A stretch of 64,000 nt of DNA, taken from positions 124,001 through 188,000 of the forward strand of contig LLEY01000106.1 in NCBI GenBank assembly GCA_001414485.1, given 5' to 3'. The translations under genes and the position numbers were made by a program. A model generated the notes under the pieces. The model was not told the DNA's origin and searched no databases. It saw only the letters and a program-made list of their open reading frames with translations. The stretch's first letter is position 1, and each line of letters starts with the position of its first letter. This DNA comes from Calycina herbarum. Taxonomy: Eukaryota > Ascomycota > Leotiomycetes > Helotiales > Pezizellaceae. Shown here one piece after another: positions 1-11,600 of the stretch.

Positions 1-1165
1 AGTGTGTAGATACTCTTATCTTCGACAGATTAAATAGTAAGGGTTTCTTTACCTACTACCAGTTCCTAATTACCTAATATAGCATTTATATATAGATTTT
101 AAGTCCTTTCTAAAAGACAAATATAGATATGACGCTATACTAGTATTTATTAACCGTCTTAGGAAGGACTCGGTGTCTATTCTATACTATTCCACGACCG
201 ACGCTAGAGGATTAGCTTAACTTTTTATATAATAGATCTATTATTTTAGATATTATTCTAAATCGATTACGTCTGATAGAGGACCTTAATTCGTCTCGGC
301 TTTTTAGACGGAATTCTGTTGTATTATTAGTATTAAGCTTAAACTCTCTATAGCTTACTATAAATAAACAGATAGTTAGACAGAGATTATAAACCGATAT
401 ATTGATTAGAGGCTAAGGCCTTTTATAACCTACTACTAGGATAATTAAAGCGAGTTAATCCCTCTAATAGACCGAGTATAAATGACTCTCCCGTACTCTT
501 TGATTAGTATAACCTCTTATCAGCTTAAGTTTAGACTCGATTCGAGAACCTTATAGGACTAGAATACCCTAAAGACTTCTATTCCCTAGGAACGATTAAA
601 TTACAATAAGGCAGCTAAAATAGCCTAACGTATATACTCGGCCTAGAACGTAGCTAAAGATAATATAACTAAAGCCTAGTAGAGAATATAAGACAGTACG
701 AATCAATACTAAAGAGCTATTAACTAGGATATTAGTAATAAAGTCTACTTATTAATAAGGAACCTTAAGATAAATCGACCTAGCCGAAAGCTAGCCGAGT
801 AGTGGACAGGACCTTTTAAGATACTAGAACGTATAGGATACTCTTATAGGTTAAAGCTCTTAGAAGGATTATTAATTTATAACGTTTTCGCTGCGGACGT
901 ACTGTCTAAGGACCCGAATACCCCTCTAACTAGATAGGAAGCCTCAGAGCTACCTCTAGAGATCATTTAGGGTATATAAGAATAGGAAGTTTAAGAGATT
1001 CTTACTAGTAGACTTTTTAGGAGACAACTATAGTATTAAGTAAAATGGGTCGGCTACGATTCAGACCCTACTTAGTATCCTACTAACAATTTTTAAGGTT
1101 TACTATATTAATTAAGGGACTTCTATATTAAATACCTAGAGTAACCGGGACTACCCCGACTCCTC
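1..1165 (+). mobile_element. Degenerate Ty3/gypsy chromovirus, integrase C-terminus and chromodomain
   Basis: Reading the plus strand through frequent TAG/TAA codons gives the end of a gypsy integrase. Near 380-560 it resembles the conserved 'QTE..N..' region of the core. Near 780-930 there is the C-terminal module with KLAE, WTGPFKILERIGYSYRLKL and VFAADVLSKDPNTPL. From about 1020 to 1140 a chromodomain follows (VKWVGYDSDPT, then a PTNNF-like segment and RDF). Most stops fall where CAG or TGG codons are expected, the signature of RIP, and the DNA is strongly AT-biased. The 5' LTR, gag, protease, reverse transcriptase and RNase H lie left of the window or are lost. The copy is inactive. Family assignment is solid from the two domains; exact limits are not. 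Confidence 0.85.
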
Positions 1166-1330
1166 TCCAAATAGATACGTATATAGGAAATAGATAAGGA
1201 CGAGTAAAGAGTTTATTATTTAACTAAACAACTCTTAATAGTATCTACTGATCCTAGTTACCCTCGAGTAACTTAAAATCGATAAAGTAGAAGAATAAGA
1301 AGATAATACTAAGTCGCTATTAAATAGGAT

Positions 1331-2082
1331 CTAAAGCTTAACCTCCTCCTCTACCCTAGCTGCCCCGTTAGCCAGCTGTGTAGCAACAGCCTTAGCCTCC
1401 TTATTATCCTCGTTCTTATAATCCTCCTCCTCGCTATTCTCTCTACTAAAAGGGACCCGAACCGGCTTATCCCTAGGAACCCCCTCTATCTCCGCGTGCT
1501 TACGCTTCTTGCTCTGATGACCACCGGCGACCCGTAAGCTCTTCAGATGGGCTTTGAAGAGGTCCCGAATCTGGACCTGTACGGCATTACCGGCCTATTA
1601 GAATGTTAGTCTAAAATCACCTCTGTAACCGCACTAACTAAGGGAGGAATACTTATAGCAACCTCGACGCGAAGCGCCCGAGTCTCCTCGAGGAGCGAGT
1701 ACTACAACTCTGTTATAGTCTTAGGTGCCTCTGCAGCAGCAACGACTATGATCTTGTTAATAGCCTTAGCGGCCTTCTTAATCGTAACCGGGTTTTCCAA
1801 GAGCTGTAAGACAGTAAACTCCTTCTCTACAAACTAGGGCAACTACGATGGTTAGTATAGGTTTAGACTTGGTTCGGACTTAGGACTGCTTACTAGGACA
1901 TAAACGGCGTTCTGCCTAACACAATACTCGTACTTCTTAGATATGTCTTTTACGAAGACATACTCGTGCTCCCTGTCTCTAGCTTTTGCCCGAAGGCACC
2001 GAACACAGCAGACGCGGTGGGCATCCGGAAGGGCACTAGTAGGGCAAGGAAGAGGCATTATGCTATATGAACTAATTAGCAT
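1331..2082 (-). pseudogene. Antisense accessory ORF inside the gypsy element, Cys-containing, unknown function
   Basis: Between the chromodomain and the putative 3' LTR lies a protein-like frame on the opposite strand. It starts at 2082, has a Cys cluster (residues about 23-59: CCVRC, then CVR further on) and a helical middle with the segment LLENPVTIKKAAKAINKI. It breaks at TAG codons where CAG is likely. The last part, in another frame, is charged (SKKRKHAEIEG, ENSEEED) and ends at TAG at 1331-1333. The frame change coincides with a possible 44-base intron: GTTAGT donor, ACTAAC branch, TAG acceptor around 1585-1630. Some Botrytis gypsy elements are known to carry an extra gene after pol; likening this ORF to it is inference. 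No function can be named. Confidence 0.55.
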
Positions 2083-2557
2083 TCTAAATGAGCCCCGACT
2101 CTAAAGGTGAAGACTTACGTTGTAGGTGTATATATGTTGTATGTAAATGTGTCTAAAGACGTTAGCAAAAGGAAGATATACCTAATCAGAGAGTATTCTT
2201 ATAGCTTAGTTTATTGTTATTTGTTAGAAAGGAAAGAGGAAAAGAAATCAGAATCGAGGGCGAGTTAGCTACTAATATATAACTAACAACAATAGCTAGC
2301 GTGTTATGATTATTATTTATTACTATTATTATAAACGGCAATAGCGAATAAACCGCAAATGCTACTATAGCCTACCGACTCCTACCCGATAGCTAATTAG
2401 ATCTCCTCCTTTCGTTTGTCGCTATTATTATATAAAAGACAACTAATAAACCACGATTTAAACCACAAACGACAATACTACTGCCTACAGACACCGCCCA
2501 CCGATATTATACCGATACCGCACCGACAATACGAAGCCTCGAGGACGAGTCTTTTTC

Positions 2558-2853
2558 AAGGAGGGGGGATGTGATAGAACTATTAGGAATTGATCGGAAT
2601 GATCGGAATTGGAATTGCCGAGTCTGCGTGCCGAATAGGATACGATACAGATGTTGTTTTAGGATTTGGAAAAGCCAGATGGCTTCCGGACTTACTATTG
2701 TCCGAACCTCTTGTAAATAGCTGCCTCCTCTCTATCGGGAAAGACCAATTTGGTCTTTTCCTTCGTATCAGAGCCTAGTATTCGGATATGTCATTCTATC
2801 GAACGCACTTCCATATGCCTCTTTTGTAGTATTATCCGTTTCGTGCCGTTACA
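2558..2853 (+). repeat. Polypurine tract and probable 3' LTR of the gypsy element
   Basis: A purine run at 2558-2569 is followed immediately by TGTGATAG at 2570, the usual plus-strand priming site and LTR start. A matching end, CCGTTACA, falls at 2846-2853; its reverse complement TGTAACGG differs from the start only by transitions, as expected after RIP. That gives an LTR of about 284 bases. The 5' LTR is outside the window, so the right boundary cannot be checked against a second copy and is tentative. The polypurine-tract junction is more reliable. Confidence 0.55.
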
Positions 2854-3950
2854 AGGGCCCCCTTTATATATAATAGAAGGGGTTTCTAAGGATAAGAGTA
2901 GTAGAAGAGGTACCCCTGAGGTGTACGCTTAGTAGAAAGACAGCCTAATGCGGGCGACTTGAGTATAGAAGGCTTTAAGATATAGGAGGAGGTCTAGAGG
3001 GGCTTTATCGAGGGCAGTACTAAGGTAGTAATCCACAGCTTCTACGGTTCCTCTGAAGAAGGTTTAGCTAATGATACTACGCTTAAGAGCTTTGGCAGTT
3101 GCTACAACAAAGTGTTACTATATATTCAAGAGGGGGGGGATCGGGCATGCTCCCCCCTTTCCAGGGCCCCTTCGTAGAGGCGTAGGAGAGGCCGGGGGCC
3201 TCCTGAGAGGGGTTTCCATAGAAGGAAATCGGCTTATTAGGTACGAGGAGGTGAGAACGAGTGTTTTAGAACAAAAAATTCGATCTACGAAAAATGTTAA
3301 GTGGAATATTCAAGATATATAAACTAAATAGAATATTTGAGAAACTCGGTATCTCTCTTCTATACAGAACAGAAATCATCTGATTAGTCCAGAGTAATTA
3401 TCTTTTAATTATTAATCGTTATTTAGGTCAAAAGAGTACGATTATCTTTCGCCTACTGGTCGTACCACCGGTTTTGTCTAGCTAGCTACTCTTTCTTACC
3501 AGCTACATCCAGGCTAGCTATACAGTTTCCTGATACTCTAAATCTCTGACTTCTTATAAATCGCAATAGTAAAAAGGGGTAGGAGATTAGATAGGGTGTT
3601 TTACCCCTCGCGTACCTTTTCTGAAACAGAATAGAATGGGAGGGGAAAGTGCTAGAAATGTTACACAAAACCTCCAAAGAAGCCTAGGTAATTACGAGAC
3701 CCCGGCCTCTTCTTTTTTATTACATAGATACTCGCCTCTTGCTCCCTTTCTTCCTTCCTTCCGTTCTCGTCAACACTACAACAGCACTTTAGAGGTAGCG
3801 AGGGTTGAGTCGAGATAAAGAGAGAAGGGGTGACACCACCGAGTAGTGTACCTACAACTTCTCGTTGAGTAAGCGTGAAACCTGATGACGTAAGGCTAAA
3901 TAAATTATTAATTATTAAAAAATAATACCTATGGCCGGATTCAATGATCT
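2854..3950. other. Gene-free repeat-like DNA right of the gypsy LTR
   Basis: I see no convincing gene here. A GC-rich island at about 3125-3225 (runs of G and C, GGGGCCTCC, CCAGGGCCCC) sits in otherwise AT-rich sequence. The minus strand of 2880-3110 gives short protein-like stretches broken by many stops, which suggests another decayed repeat, but no domain is recognisable. Short open frames in 3480-4030 have no start context or composition that supports coding. Confidence 0.5.
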
Positions 3951-4863
3951 CAGTATCGTACTTCCACTGTACCTGTGTACCTTTTTTTGGAAGAAGTGTG
4001 TTCAACTTCTTGGGAATTGGGCACACTTATAGTGTCAACCTGCCAGTGTAGTTAAACTCCCTGGGTATCCTCTTAGCATCTTCGGCTTTTTCTCTTCTTC
4101 CTCAATAATTACTGTCTTTTTATCTACTCCAGCCGTCCTTAGTCTATAGCATTTCCGAGTCAGCCTTTCCTATCCTAGCGTAGAGCTAGCTCTCTGCTTT
4201 CCTTATTCTTTAGGTAGCGCAGGCTGATAAGGCGTTGAGGTAGGTCCAAGTAGATTAAGTGGAGAAAAACGTTCTATGGTTTCTCGGAGATTTCGAGAAG
4301 TTAAGCGAAATAATCCCTTACCATACCCTTCTTGTCTCGTCTTCCCGCGCCTGCCTCTCGACTTAATTTTGCCTAGCCCAATTAATCCACCCCTCTGGCC
4401 TTCCGAGCTTCCCTCTTCCCCTTTCTCTCAAACTTACATGTCAGCCTTTCTATGCTTAGCCTAGAGAGGAGCGCCGCCTTGATTAGCCTGCAGTCCAGGC
4501 TGGGCTAGGCAGAGCTTTTGAGAACACTGCAACCTGCTTGTTATACGTGTGTTAGCTCGTTGTTTTAACTTAATTCGGTTTTTCTGAATGTCTGGAACAA
4601 CTTAGTATCACTTGAAAATTGAAATACTTTGGGACAATGAAACTTGATTGTTCTGAGCACCCTAGCTAATGTTTTGAATTGTTTTAAGTATCCAGGGTAG
4701 TTATCTCGAATTTCCCTAGAAAACTGGAACAACGAGAACTAGAATAGCGGTTACAAACCTGATATTTACTACCACATTTACCGTCCTGTTGTGTCTATCT
4801 CGTGGGTGAAAAAGCATCTCACTTCCAAAAAAAGGTGTACAGGTACGGTGGAAGAGATACTTG
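3951..4863. mobile_element. Non-autonomous TIR element or MITE, about 0.9 kb
   Basis: The sequence at 3951-3993 and the reverse complement of 4822-4863 match over about 40 bases. The core CTTCCAAAAAAAGG is identical. The flanking part differs by a few transitions (TACCTGTGTACC against TACCTGTACACC) and small indels towards the outer CAGTATC/CAAGTATC ends. The arms face each other and enclose about 830 bases without a coding frame, as in an inverted-terminal-repeat DNA transposon derivative. I cannot fix a target-site duplication, so the superfamily is open. The transitions between the arms agree with RIP. Confidence 0.6.
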
Positions 4864-7316
4864 AGACGATAAATACATCGTAGAATTGACATCTCAAATT
4901 AACTAGTCTAGTAAGTATGTTCGGTTGTTAAAGATGTCAAAAATATACGATAGAATTTAGATCTAAGCTTCAGAAAAAAAGTACAATTAAGAAGCTCTTA
5001 TTATTTTTTTCTTTGCTTCACTCGATAGAGTTTCCAGGCTTGGGCAGCTAAAATTCTATGAAAGTTCTAAAGCTATCACCTAAATAGCTCTAATGCATTT
5101 CAGAGTGACTGTGGATTGTTCCAAAGTAGACCACGTATTCCAGCAACGAATCCTGAAACGTGGCTTGCACTTGTTTCAGATCGGAGAAACTTTCTTATGC
5201 CATTACTGTATACTCACTTACTAGAGACATGTAAGAATGAAGGTATTTCATACTAAGCGAGACATAATATCTAGAACTATTTTTTCCAGCCAAATCCTCT
5301 TTAGATAGTCCCCTTCCATTTTACAGCAAATCAAGAAGGGTTCTAGCAGTTCCTAGAGAGGAGGTTGCACTAGAACAAATTCCCTATGCCGACTTCTGCC
5401 ATTTCGTGGAAACGAAAGTCTCTTCTAAAATCGAACGTTGCCTCGACTCAATGAAATTGGCTCTACTCTGAGTTACTCAAAGTAACATTGAGTATTAAGT
5501 AAGCTTTTTTAATTCACTTAGAAAATCTAGAGGATAATATAAAGTTGCGAATTGTGACATAGTAGAGCTCGAGCGTAATATGGAACATTAGCTCAAGAAC
5601 GTTCCATTCGGCGCAGATTAAGCAATGCAAGTAGAAACGTAAGAGAGCAGAATTATTGCGACCATATATCATATACGTCCGCTTCTTTGGAAATCCCACG
5701 ATTATTGTAGTCTTGTGGATTCCTAAGAAGTCTGTTTGGTATCTTAACTTGAAGAACAAGAGCCTTTGAAATCTTCTGATAAAAGGGAATAAATCTTGTT
5801 ATAGAAGAATACGACTAAAAGGTTTTAATCGGTCGGACTGAAGACGTCTACTCTTCTCCATCATCAAGTTCAATGACTTCATCGCGTCTTGTATTTGCAA
5901 GCAATGTTATGATAACCTCATTTCCCAAGACTTCATAAAATCGGAGACAGCAAAAGCTCCGAAACCCCGTAAAATTAAGCCATCTTTTCATTTTCTACTC
6001 GTTACAAAGCAAGAGACCAGTACTCGTCCACAATCAACTGTGGCCGAAGCATTTTATTTAAGAGGTAGAGTTACTCCTAGCCTCCTTTTTTAATACTATT
6101 CCTACTTTTGACTACTAAGGCGGTAGGTGTGGGTCAGTAGCTGGGAAATAACCTAGGGGGTTAGGAGAACTCCTAAAATAAACTTAATTATAGCTAAAAA
6201 GTAGGTTATAGGTTTTAAGTAGCGAGAAGGCTAAAAAAGTAGACTATGAATAGCTTATATAAGATGAAATTTACTATATTTTTCTTAGTCTATTTAGGCA
6301 AATAGACTAGGAAAAATTATTACTAAAATAACTAGTCTATTATCTAAATAGACGGTTATTACTAAAATAGACGTCTATTTGTGAAATTTCTCGTATAGCG
6401 GAATACCATGGAACAGATCCCCTAATTATAGGGCGAAGAAGTAACTATCCTTTTCCAAGAACTTCGTAACACAGCTGAGATCAAAATCTATCTCTCCCAT
6501 TCCTTTTCGGATGGCTTTTTTATATATCGAAATCTGAAATCTCAACCCCAAGAGAAATACGAGAAGACAAGAATTGTAGACTTATAAAATAATAACAGTG
6601 TCCTCCCCTCATTCGCTATCCCCTTTTCCTACATCTCTAATAACATAGCTCGGCGCTTTGTACTATCTATATTGCGTTTAATTCTTAATAACAATTAATT
6701 AAAAAGATACCACAACGAGGGAGGGAATTTTTGAGGATGAGAAAATTCGCGTCAAGGCAATCCAGCAAAGTTTTCTTCATAATAGGCAGAAAAGACAAGA
6801 TAGGAAGAGATGAATTTAAAACGCACCCTACCGATCATTCTCCAAATACCTTATCACCCCCATACTCCTTAATCCCCCGATTTTCGCGTCCATATTCTCC
6901 ATGTCCCCTCTACGTGTTGAAATCTAGTTTCAAAAACTCGTTCAATTCTTTCGAAAGAATCAAAGAGAATAAATGTAGCACCAAATACCTTATCAAAGCA
7001 CTCGAGCACTCGATTTGTAGAAAGCTGAAAGTGAGGGTCGACTTCGAGCTTCCCGCCCTCCAAAAACTACACGCGATCGCTCCTTCCTTGTTTACTTGTC
7101 CACAACGTCCCAAGCCAACGCTGGAAAAGTTCAACGCCAACTTAAACGCCAACACGACCATCAACTTGAAGGTATGATATCGCAGATTCTATTCGACAGG
7201 TAATGTAGAAAACAGAGACAAGAAAAAAGGTGCGCTCCCATCAATGGATCTACCAACCCCTTCTCGTCATCACCAACTCCAGGCTGACGAGGGCAGTAGA
7301 AAGACAGGTTATCACC
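4864..7316. other. Long AT-rich intergenic stretch up to the first intact gene
   Basis: No gene is supported. Sequence to about 6400 is AT-rich and lacks coding bias; it contains the palindrome cluster at 6279-6380. From about 6400 composition changes to ordinary unique DNA with pyrimidine-rich stretches (6600-6640, 6840-6910), probably promoter and 5' leader of the gene at 7317. An open frame at 6731-7177 overlaps others on both strands, has no domain and was not accepted. Confidence 0.5.
6279..6380. repeat. Cluster of AAATAGAC palindromes and hairpins
   Basis: Positions 6279-6295 and 6300-6316 form a 17-base inverted repeat with one mismatch and a 4-base loop AGGC; the core is TAGTCTATTT paired with AAATAGACTA. 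Downstream, 6365-6380 is a perfect 16-base palindrome, AAATAGACGTCTATTT, and another TAGTCTATT/AAATAGAC pair lies between. The same 8-base word thus occurs at least six times in both orientations within about 100 bases. It could be a fold-back transposon remnant or a cruciform-forming site. Confidence 0.65.
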
Positions 7317-8045
7317 ATGGGTCGCATAATCAGTCGTTCATCATCCTCAACCTACTCCTCCCCCGAAGCATTTTTCTCGAATCACCAGCAAAGCAATCGA
7401 ATCCGCAAGCATGGCAAATATCCAAATCTCTCTCCAGGTCCCGTCATCCCCCTCAACCCGCGCTTTCTCGAGGAGCACTCCAACAATCAAATGTGGTTCG
7501 ACAAAAGATCTCGTACCTTCCGCCAAGTATCGAGAGAGAACGAGGATCCATATGCCATTGCGCAGCACTACAATAATCAGATCTGGTACGATCAGAAGCG
7601 CGGCGTCTTTCGCAAGGTATCCGACGAGAATCTCTATCGACCCTCCAATTCCTACTCCAGTCGGTATGCGAGCTACGAATCGAGATGCTACGAGTCAACA
7701 TACCACTCACGCTGTCGAACAGCCTCCTATGCCACGAACTCCTCCTCTTCCTCCTCCCTCTCGAACCCATACTCCTCTTACTCCCGCCGCGGAATCTCTC
7801 GACATCCAGATAACCCAGCCAACAAGTCGAATTCCCGACGGTTGCTAGAAAATGGCCATGCGCGCTTGTTCAATTTCATCCAGCACCTCGGCATGAGCGG
7901 GTACTACGATAGCCATTGGCGGCGCGCAAAGGCCATTCGAACCAGAATAAGGGCCGAAGAACAGGAAGATTGGGAGGCGGAACAGTTGTCGATTCGGGTA
8001 CGACGAAGGAATGTTGATGGGGATATTGATATGATATTGATATGA
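7317..8045 (+). CDS. Hypothetical Ser/Arg-rich protein with a duplicated WxDxxxxxFRxVSxEN module
   Basis: A 242-residue frame starts at an ATG in good context (CACCATGG) at 7317; the open frame extends 29 codons upstream but without a better start. The N-terminus is Ser-rich. Two imperfect copies of a motif follow: NNQMWFDKRSRTFRQVSREN at about residues 54-75 and NNQIWYDQKRGVFRKVSDEN about 29 residues later. A Ser/Tyr-rich middle follows, then a C-terminal part with Trp, Arg and Glu (HLGMSGYYDSHWRRAKAIR). No signal peptide or membrane segment is visible and I do not recognise a family. Codon use looks coding and no stop interrupts the frame. It stands alone, tandem to no other plus-strand gene and upstream of the convergent large minus-strand gene. 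Confidence 0.6.
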   Translation: MGRIISRSSSSTYSSPEAFFSNHQQSNRIRKHGKYPNLSPGPVIPLNPRFLEEHSNNQMWFDKRSRTFRQVSRENEDPYAIAQHYNNQIWYDQKRGVFRKVSDENLYRPSNSYSSRYASYESRCYESTYHSRCRTASYATNSSSSSSLSNPYSSYSRRGISRHPDNPANKSNSRRLLENGHARLFNFIQHLGMSGYYDSHWRRAKAIRTRIRAEEQEDWEAEQLSIRVRRRNVDGDIDMILI

Positions 8046-8684
8046 TATTGTAGATTTGAGGATGAGTACTGTACGATGGTGATGCGGGTATGGCGAGGTT
8101 TGCTCGAGGAGCGGGTGCAAACGGAGTGGATTACCGAAAGATACGGATGGGATTATGGCATTGCTTACTGAAAAAAGGGCACTTACTTTATTATACGGAC
8201 TGGAGGTTGGGTTGCTGGCAGAGTATTTACCTCCTTGATATTGTACAAAAAGCATTGCTAAGCTGGCATGTTTACAAACATGTACTTTAGAGCTGCCATT
8301 GCTAGAGAGTGTACGATTAGCTGGAAATACAATCAAGAATGTCAGAAGTAGCATGGCTACTTAATACTGCCGGGCCACCAGAACATCAATTCAACATTCT
8401 CATTACAAGAACACTGCACTGATGAACCTAGAATGTAAAGATTTCTCATTTCTCTCTCTTCGTCAATATCTCTCTATGTTTACGTATCCTACTCAAGTAT
8501 GGATATCTACCATTTCTCTCGTAGACCCAGCTGCTAAAGGTAAACACCCCCAATGCAAAGACAAGAAATGCAAAAACGCTGCAATACCCGCTCGCTCTAT
8601 CAATATGTATCATCCATGCAAAGAATAAAAACGCCAACCCACAGACACAACTCTATACACACATCTAGACTCCGTATTTGTATT
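8046..8684. other. Convergent 3' intergenic region
   Basis: This lies between the 3' ends of the genes at 7317-8045 (plus) and 8685-14128 (minus). It contains a repeated GATATTGATATGATATTG run right after the first stop and nothing that looks coding. Both 3' UTRs and terminators should be here, but no specific signal stands out. Confidence 0.5.
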
Positions 8685-11600
8685 CTAATAATCCACTAAA
8701 GGTCTGTCTTCTTTTGGCGGAGGAGGTGGTGCAGGTGCTGCAGTCGCAGCTTGCAGATACCCCGCCGACTTAGCCATCATCTTAGGAAAGTAATTCGCCA
8801 CAAGCATTTCCCTGTTTCAAAAAGTCAGCATTCCTCCTACGACTGTGAAAGGAAAACCAAGAAACTTACGTATAAAAACTATGCTCCGAACTATGCGCCT
8901 TAACAAGATTATGCGCCAACTCATGCGCAATAACAATCCACCAATAACTCGCAGCTTCAACCTTTCCCTCACCCTGCTCCTTCGCAACACCACTTACCAA
9001 CTTCTTCGCATGCAACTGTACAAAGAACCGGAAATTGCAGAAGATACTTCCATTAGAATTAAACGCGATCGTACCGCCCGACTCATCGTAAAAGATATGA
9101 ATAGCCTTACGCGTGACATTATAGATATCCGCGATTTCATGAAGGAGGTTGGCAAAAGTGTTGAGAGCGGTGATGTTCTCGCTGATGAAGTCTGTCGAGG
9201 GTATTGAGAGGGTCTTGCTGACGAACATGCGTGTTCCATTGCTTGCTTCTGCGAGGAACGTGATGTTTTGGGAGGGGGTTGAGTCGCAATAAGATGCTTC
9301 TTCTTTGATGGCTTGAGTGGTGGGTGGCGAGAAGAGGGTGGAAGAATCATGTGCTCGGGATGATTGAATTGCGTTCATCAAGTTCTGTTGCAGGACCGCT
9401 GGGGAAGATACCTTTTCAGTACCTTGGGGACTCTTTGCGGGTTTGTCGACGGCGTCGTAAGGTGGAGGATTGTCAGGCTCCCGTTGATCATGAGATGAAC
9501 CCCCCAGGAAATTTTGAAGTTGTTGTTGAGCCTCTCCACTGCGACTTTCCAATCCAAGACGTCGAGATAATCCGGAAAACAATCCTCGTGATTTCTCTTT
9601 TGGTGCTGGTTCTGGTGAATTCTCCGGAGAATCAGATCCAAAAGCACCCGGCATTATAGTCTCTGGCTTTCGTCTAGCATCACGAGGTGTTTGTGGTACA
9701 ACTTGGCTCTCGTTTCTCCATTGATCTTCTTGCTGCTTGATTTGTTCTTGTTCTGCCTCGAGTTGTTTTCGTCGTTCCTCTTCGGCAATTCTCTGTTCAG
9801 CAGCCTTTGCTCGTAGAATACGTTCGACATTGTAACCTCGAGATCGTAGTTCATACAAGTTGAGTTTAAGAAAAGTCTCGAATGTGAGATAAGCCTGTTG
9901 ATTTGGCCTATCAAGTAACAATTTACAGATCGCATGACTGATTTGATAGATATCGTAATTGCCAGAAGTGACAAGTAAAGTCCATCCCTTTCCACGTTCA
10001 TTCGTACAAGCGGCAGATCTCTTTTCCGTATGAGACAAGGTATGCCCACGAAGGGATCTTCTTAGGGATATCGAGCTGACGATTTGGACATTGAGATTCT
10101 TTTCCAGCCAGCGACTATCATGTTTGATGCTTTGTCTATCGTATTCGTGTAGGAAAAGCTTCGACCGCTCAAGGACATGAGCTCGGAGTTTCACACCAGA
10201 TGCTTGCTTATCACTTGCCGAACCAAGACGAAGATCTTCTTGAACCAAACTTCCAAGTGGTAGTGACCCCAAAGCCAGATAAAACTCTTCAAGTTTATCA
10301 TCCATAGGAGCACACATCAAGTTTGCTTTGAATAGACGATAACTGATGTAATCATCGACCTAGCTTCATGTCAGTAGAATAAAGAAAGAACGAAAGGGTA
10401 CTACTTACCACTACAATGTTAGCAGGTACCGCCAACTGCCATTGCTTGATCGGAGCATCTTCAGCATCCTCTTCATCAGGATCAAATTCAGAATCCATCG
10501 GCCCAGCAGACTGAGGTTGCACAGATTTTCTGTTTTCCTTGGTACCTGGAATTTCAATGGACCCAAGAAGGAACTTGGAAGCCTTCATCTGCTTGAACAA
10601 AAGCTTGTCCCGCTTAAGAGTTGGTAAATCATCTGCAAGCTTTTTCAACAACCCAAGATACTTTTCCGGACTTTGCATAATTCCCAACAAACGTGCAGGT
10701 TCTTTACAAGCCAGAGCTGCAATTTCGAATATCGTAGGTTCATTCTTAGACCCACATTTGATGAGAAAAGCGTTGGCTTCACCACCAAAGTCGACAAACT
10801 CAAAAATCTCACCATAAGTCGAAGAACTTCCGATATAACATTGCTTTGGTGTAAGAAGTTGCGTTGTTGCTTGAGGTGTAGCCTTTTCATTGATGAAGCC
10901 ATTCGAAGTTTCTGTTCGAGGAGCGACAGGTACAATGCGAGCATCAGCAAGTTTGGCAACACTATTCTGACCAAATTCTCCAAGGCGAATAGAAAAGTAG
11001 CCAAATAGCGTTGTAGCATCTCGTTTATTCTGCGGCGGGTTTGCGGTAAGTCGATTGACACATTCCGTAAGTGGAGGATCCATGGCAACCCCAAATTTGT
11101 TTGCATGAACATGAAGGTCCTTCTTGAGAATACTGAATCCAAGTACAGAACATCTTTCATTTGTAAAACATTCAGCTGGGCTGACAAGACGCTTCTCATC
11201 ACCTTCAAGTGGAAGAAATTTCCTAGCTGTGGTGCCGACATGGAAATTACCATAAGAGTTGATATGATGGTTGGCGATGAAATAATTCATAGCTTTGTTT
11301 CTGTGAATATAATCTTCTGAAGCCATCATCTCAATCAATTCGGGAACTGTTGGGTATGACCTGATACCGAGGGCAGATAGAAATCGGCCTTCAATACTTC
11401 CAGCTCTGTAACTTCCAGGTGGTCCAGGCCATTGAATTACTGGCAGTCCTAGATCTCGCAGACTGTCCTTGGGCTCGAAGAGTTCTGAAACTCGATATAA
11501 TCTTGCAGTTCCTTGGGTTGATTCTCTTCCTGGTGGACCAGCCTCAGCAGGACACATCGGGGATGTCTTCAGTCTCTTGACATCTTCTGCAGGGATATCA

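Noticed and set aside
6731..7177. 148-codon plus-strand open frame before the gene at 7317
   Set aside because: Two minus-strand frames are equally open here, there is no domain, and the region looks like promoter or leader DNA.
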